64,000 nucleotides of DNA from Sphaerochaetaceae bacterium (lineage in GTDB: Bacteria > Spirochaetota > Spirochaetia > Sphaerochaetales > Sphaerochaetaceae). Shown here piece after piece: positions 61,130 through 64,000 of the stretch. The notes under the pieces were generated by a model. It saw only the letters and a program-made list of their open reading frames with translations. It was not told the origin of the DNA and did not search any database. Made by a program: the position numbers and the translations under genes. The stretch lies in NCBI GenBank assembly GCA_024405015.1, contig JAKSPE010000011.1, positions 1 through 64,000 on the forward strand. The letters run 5' to 3'. Every line of letters starts with the position of its first letter. Positions within the stretch are counted from its first letter, which is position 1.

Positions 61130-61882
61130 TTAAACCGTTGAGATGGTGATTGTGACTGTTGTCACATAGTCTGTGTTGGCGCGCAATGCCTCGTAGTCAC
61201 TTTCTGTGATGCTGAGGCCGAAATTCGCGGTTCCGGAAACGGCATTTGTTCCAGTGAAACCTGGTAGGGTGATTCCGCTTGTTGATGGCATGGCCGTCGC
61301 ATTGGACCATGTTCTCACATTATTTGAATTGTTTTGTGTCGCTGTTCCTGTCTGGATGGTTTCCGCAGGGTTGAATACCAACGTGTAGCTTGTGTTCTGA
61401 TCAATGGAATAGGTCCCTGTAGTGCTTCCGCCAATCTTAAGCGATGGTGTGTATCTGGCAAAGGAATAGTTCCTTCCTGTTTTTTGATAGTAGGTGGAGC
61501 CTTTAACCTGACTCAGTCCGCTTGTGGAGAATTTGTATGTCACAGGAACGGTGATGCTCTTGTCGTCCTGGTTCACAAGCGGGGTGAACTTCACGCCAAT
61601 GCTGATTGAATTCTTGAGGTTGGAACTGACATAAATCGAGAATGCCTTGTCGATTGTTCGGTTTGAGCTGATTTTTGATGAAACATCAAAGATGCTTGCG
61701 ATTCCGCTGATTGCAGTACCATTTTGGTTCTGCGTATGGTCTTTGATTGTAATGGTGTATGCGATATCCGGAAGAGGTGCTTCCTTGAAGGCAGAGACCT
61801 CCATGGAACTGGAAGCGGATTCCGCAAAGCAGCAGAGAAGCAGGAGAAGGGATAATGCAAGGGTTGTGAAGGCTTTTCTCAT
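61130..61882 (-). CDS. exported beta-rich protein, second gene of module 1
   Basis: The 250-residue product has a signal peptide (MRKAFTTLALSLLLLLCCFA); the two cysteines lie in the hydrophobic core, and a lipoprotein is less likely because ESA follows. It ends DYVTTVTITISTV. It is about 40 residues longer than its module 2 counterpart, with an insert rich in Thr, Ser and Gly (residues ~150-215). It starts in a 4-base overlap with the first gene. Confidence 0.75.
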   Translation of the reverse strand: MRKAFTTLALSLLLLLCCFAESASSSMEVSAFKEAPLPDIAYTITIKDHTQNQNGTAISGIASIFDVSSKISSNRTIDKAFSIYVSSNLKNSISIGVKFTPLVNQDDKSITVPVTYKFSTSGLSQVKGSTYYQKTGRNYSFARYTPSLKIGGSTTGTYSIDQNTSYTLVFNPAETIQTGTATQNNSNNVRTWSNATAMPSTSGITLPGFTGTNAVSGTANFGLSITESDYEALRANTDYVTTVTITISTV

Positions 61883-62427
61883 TGCGTTGTCACCTCCACC
61901 AGAATCGAGCCTGTGAATGTTCCCACGGCATAATCTTCAATGTAATTGGTGAAATCGAAGGAGATCGGATAATAGAAGGTATTTACCTTGCTTGCATTCA
62001 GGACCTGTGCCCCTTCGAATGCGATGGAAACACCGTTGGCATCATCCACAAGCAGCGTATTGTCGGTGCTGCTCGTCTCAAGAACCACATAGTCTTCGTC
62101 AAATACCATTGCCTTGTATCGTCCGAGAAACGTCGGATCGGATGGGTCGTCGCTTCTCATCGGAAAGAAGGTGAGATTGAGGGTGTAGTCGGTAGCTTTG
62201 TTGGTGTTCACGGCAAGAAAGACCTGCATGGAATCGGTTCTTTTGCTCAGATCCAGCTCGTAGGTGGTGATTGCCTTCTTGCTTGTGTCTGTGAAGCCTA
62301 CTTCCACATATTCCGGCACATACTTGTTCAATTTGTATCGGAACTGGATGTTTCCCGATTCCGCCGCAATAAAGCCGGTGATGACAAAGAGGAAGATAAG
62401 GATGGACAAGAAACGTTTAGTAATCAT
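61879..62427 (-). CDS. exported beta-rich protein, first gene of module 1
   Basis: From ATG 62427 the product is 182 residues with a signal peptide (MITKRFLSILIFLFVITGFIA). It ends AVGTFTGSILVEVTTQ. The open frame reaches back to 62475, but that ATG lies at the -35 element and is not transcribed, so the shorter start is firm. The ribosome site is weak (GGAAAA). It heads module 1 and is paralogous to the 58.6-kb gene. Confidence 0.75.
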   Translation of the reverse strand: MITKRFLSILIFLFVITGFIAAESGNIQFRYKLNKYVPEYVEVGFTDTSKKAITTYELDLSKRTDSMQVFLAVNTNKATDYTLNLTFFPMRSDDPSDPTFLGRYKAMVFDEDYVVLETSSTDNTLLVDDANGVSIAFEGAQVLNASKVNTFYYPISFDFTNYIEDYAVGTFTGSILVEVTTQ

Positions 62428-62446
62428 TTCATTTTTCCACGTCCAT

Positions 62447-62475
62447 ACGATATTCGGAAGTGGAAAAAATGTCAA
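62447..62475 (-). promoter_or_regulatory. module 1 promoter
   Basis: On the minus strand TTGACA (62475-62470) and TATCGT (62452-62447) are 17 bases apart, with TCTTTGACA context. The predicted start near 62440 leaves a leader of only about 13 bases. Confidence 0.65.
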
Positions 62476-62561
62476 AGAAATTTACTAAATTTTTTTCAAA
62501 AAATATATTTATTTGCGGAAAAATCTTTTAATGCATTGCAGTATAAGAAGTTGCTTCTGTT

Positions 62562-63659
62562 TTACTCCCACGCAAATCCGCTGAAAACAGGCTTCCCGGA
62601 GTAGCGGAATGCAGAGGTTCTGCCTTCCAGGACATCCAAAACGGCATCACGCATGGCTTCCTGCTCCACTTCGCCAGGGTATGTGGAAATCGGTGCAATC
62701 CATGAGCATTTTCGTTCAATCATCTGCGGGATGTCGTCATAGCGGACAAGTCCACCTGTGAGCAGAATCGCATCGACCTTGCCGTCCATGGCTGCTGCCA
62801 TAGCTCCGATTTCCTTGCAGATCTGATAGACCATGGCATTCCAGATGGTGGTGGCTTTTACGTCACCGTCTTCCATCATCTTGTGGACCGTTGCGGCATT
62901 GGAGGTTCCGAAGTGGCTCACAAAGCCACCGGAGCGGGAGCACATGGTGCGAATCTGCTCTGGGGTATGGGTTTCGGCATAGTTGGCAAGCTCCATGGCT
63001 GGGATTGTTCCCAGTCGTGTCGGGGAGAATGGTCCGTCGCCGCCAGCGCCCTCGGTGCTGTCGATCATCTTGCCGCCCTGGTGTGCGGTGATGGTGATTC
63101 CGCCATCGATGTGGCAGACGACGAAGTTGCAATTTTCGTAGGCCTTCCCAAGCTTCTTTGCATGGATTCTTGCGATTGCCTTCTGGTTCAGCACGTGGGT
63201 CTGGGCTCTTTTGTAAAGTCCTGCGATTCCGGTGATTCTGGCGTAGTCGCAAAGTTCATCGACGTTGGTTGGGTTTACGGTGAACATCTTTCCGCCATAC
63301 TGCTTACAGAACTCGTTGGCAAGCATGACACCAAGCTTGGCAGGGTGGTCGCTTCCACCTTTGTCATCGGCTGTGTCGCGTACCAGAAGGTCATCGATCT
63401 CCATGACGCCTTCCCCTTGGGAATAGGCACATCCGCCACGTCCTACCCAGACATCGATCGAGGTGATGTCAATGTTGTGTTTCTCTAGGATCTCCCGAAT
63501 GACCTGGGCTCTGAATGGAAGCTGGTCGTTGGCGGTTCTGAACTGCAGAAGAACAGGTGCATCGTGGAACACACTTTCTGTGAAAACGCAGTCTCTATCA
63601 TCAAAAACGCTGATTTTTGTGGATGTGGAACCTGGATTTATGACAAGCAATCTGAACAT
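62562..63659 (-). CDS. buk: butyrate kinase
   Basis: From ATG 63659 the product is 365 residues. It belongs to the acetate/butyrate kinase family: INPGSTSTKISVF at the N-terminus binds phosphate, VGRGGCAYSQGEGV near residue 71, CHIDGGITITAHQGG near residue 183 and ILLTGGLVRYDDIP near residue 305. The Buk-type NPGSTSTK and length distinguish it from AckA. It makes ATP from butyryl phosphate or a branched-chain acyl phosphate. A phosphotransbutyrylase gene is not in the window. The start follows AGAGG. Confidence 0.94.
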   Translation of the reverse strand: MFRLLVINPGSTSTKISVFDDRDCVFTESVFHDAPVLLQFRTANDQLPFRAQVIREILEKHNIDITSIDVWVGRGGCAYSQGEGVMEIDDLLVRDTADDKGGSDHPAKLGVMLANEFCKQYGGKMFTVNPTNVDELCDYARITGIAGLYKRAQTHVLNQKAIARIHAKKLGKAYENCNFVVCHIDGGITITAHQGGKMIDSTEGAGGDGPFSPTRLGTIPAMELANYAETHTPEQIRTMCSRSGGFVSHFGTSNAATVHKMMEDGDVKATTIWNAMVYQICKEIGAMAAAMDGKVDAILLTGGLVRYDDIPQMIERKCSWIAPISTYPGEVEQEAMRDAVLDVLEGRTSAFRYSGKPVFSGFAWE

Positions 63660-63794
63660 GGGTGTACCTCTTCTGGTGGACGATGATAGCACAAAATAGC
63701 AAGCATGTCCCACCTTGTTTCTGTAAACAGAAATATACTTATCACAAAAGCACTTATTAAACTAGGTTTAATTGAATGATATCCGCAGCTTCAA

Positions 63795-63822
63795 TTGATT
63801 CGCGTCATATTTTTGTTATAAT
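63795..63822 (+). promoter_or_regulatory. candidate promoter of the terminal gene (near-leaderless)
   Basis: TTGATT (63795-63800) and TATAAT (63817-63822) are 16 bases apart. The ATG at 63831 lies about 2 bases after the expected transcript start. Confidence 0.6.
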
Positions 63823-63830
63823 ATCAACAC

Positions 63831-64000
63831 ATGATATACGATATCCAAAGGGGTAGCCTTCTCAAGAGGGCTTCTGCATTTCTGCTGGACATTATTCTCA
63901 TCGCAATCATAGCAGTCGGTTTCGCTGCACTCTTTTCATACATCTTCCATTACGATAACTACAGCAAAACCTACACCGATAAACTTGAGCAGTACAGCAA
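63831..64000 (+). CDS. RDD-like membrane protein, 5' part (cut by window edge)
   Basis: The 56 visible residues start MIYDIQRGSLLKRASAFLLD and continue into a membrane helix (IILIAIIAVGFAALFSYIF). An arginine and an aspartate near the first helix (KRASAFLLDI) are the RDD family signature. The 3' part is outside the window. No ribosome site is visible and the promoter nearly touches the ATG. Function unknown. Confidence 0.65.
   Translation, partial: MIYDIQRGSLLKRASAFLLDIILIAIIAVGFAALFSYIFHYDNYSKTYTDKLEQYS

Noticed and set aside
62428..62475. Start of the first module 1 protein at ATG 62475
   Set aside because: It lies at the -35 element, upstream of the predicted transcript, and would put 16 residues before the signal peptide.

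Overview
The window reads as chromosomal DNA of an anaerobic, fermenting bacterium of roughly 50% G+C. Lipoproteins with LVSC/LTSC lipoboxes, many exported beta-rich proteins, a PerR-rubrerythrin pair, butyrate kinase, PEP carboxykinase and several multi-cluster iron-sulfur proteins fit a gut-type spirochaete (Spirochaetales, perhaps Sphaerochaetaceae). That placement is an inference from gene content; there is no rRNA or other strong marker. I saw no tRNA, rRNA, CRISPR array, insertion sequence or phage gene.

Region 1 (2-8008, + strand) is one operon, cut at its 5' end: HdrA (C-terminal part), MvhD/FlxD, two ferredoxin-type proteins (FlxC- and FlxB-like), an FAD/NAD(P) module (FlxA/AsrB-like), a fumarate-reductase-like iron-sulfur protein, a fumarate-reductase-like flavoprotein, a small membrane protein and two-subunit class I fumarase. 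It has no HdrB or HdrC and no usual FrdC/FrdD anchor. I read it as a candidate NAD(P)H-linked, possibly electron-bifurcating soluble fumarate reductase that takes malate to succinate. pckA at 46.9 kb could supply oxaloacetate to the same branch.

Region 2 (8.2-23.9 kb) holds a c-di-GMP phosphodiesterase, a metalloregulated ArsR-permease-thioredoxin operon with two matching operators, metallo-beta-lactamase-fold hydrolases, a housekeeping run (AlkD-like, two GNATs, ACT, DUF5714), alkaline phosphatase, and a sugar-related run (phosphodiester glycosidase, DUF523, GH5, iron-sulfur aldo/keto reductase). Region 3 (24-46.7 kb) holds a PfkB kinase, PerR-rubrerythrin, an aconitase X/old-yellow-enzyme operon, transporters (GPH symporter, iron-type ABC genes without an ATPase, EamA, YkvI), MscS, nucleoside hydrolase, CyuA, a DNA glycosylase, a metallophosphoesterase pair, DlgD, NudC and peptidase E. 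Region 4 (46.9-56 kb) has pckA, a siroheme reductase, enolase, guanine deaminase, a tocopherol-cyclase-like protein, a thioesterase and a flavoprotein. Between the siroheme reductase and enolase lies an unexplained 450-base structured gap.

Region 5 (55.97-62.43 kb, - strand) is the second standout: eight consecutive exported proteins of unknown function that form two paralogous four-gene operons in the same order, with identical junction spacing (4-base overlap, 11-base gap, 1-base gap), near-identical TTGACA promoters, and a shared C-terminal beta-strand motif. They look like subunits of an undescribed surface or periplasmic assembly. The window ends with butyrate kinase and the start of an RDD-like membrane protein.
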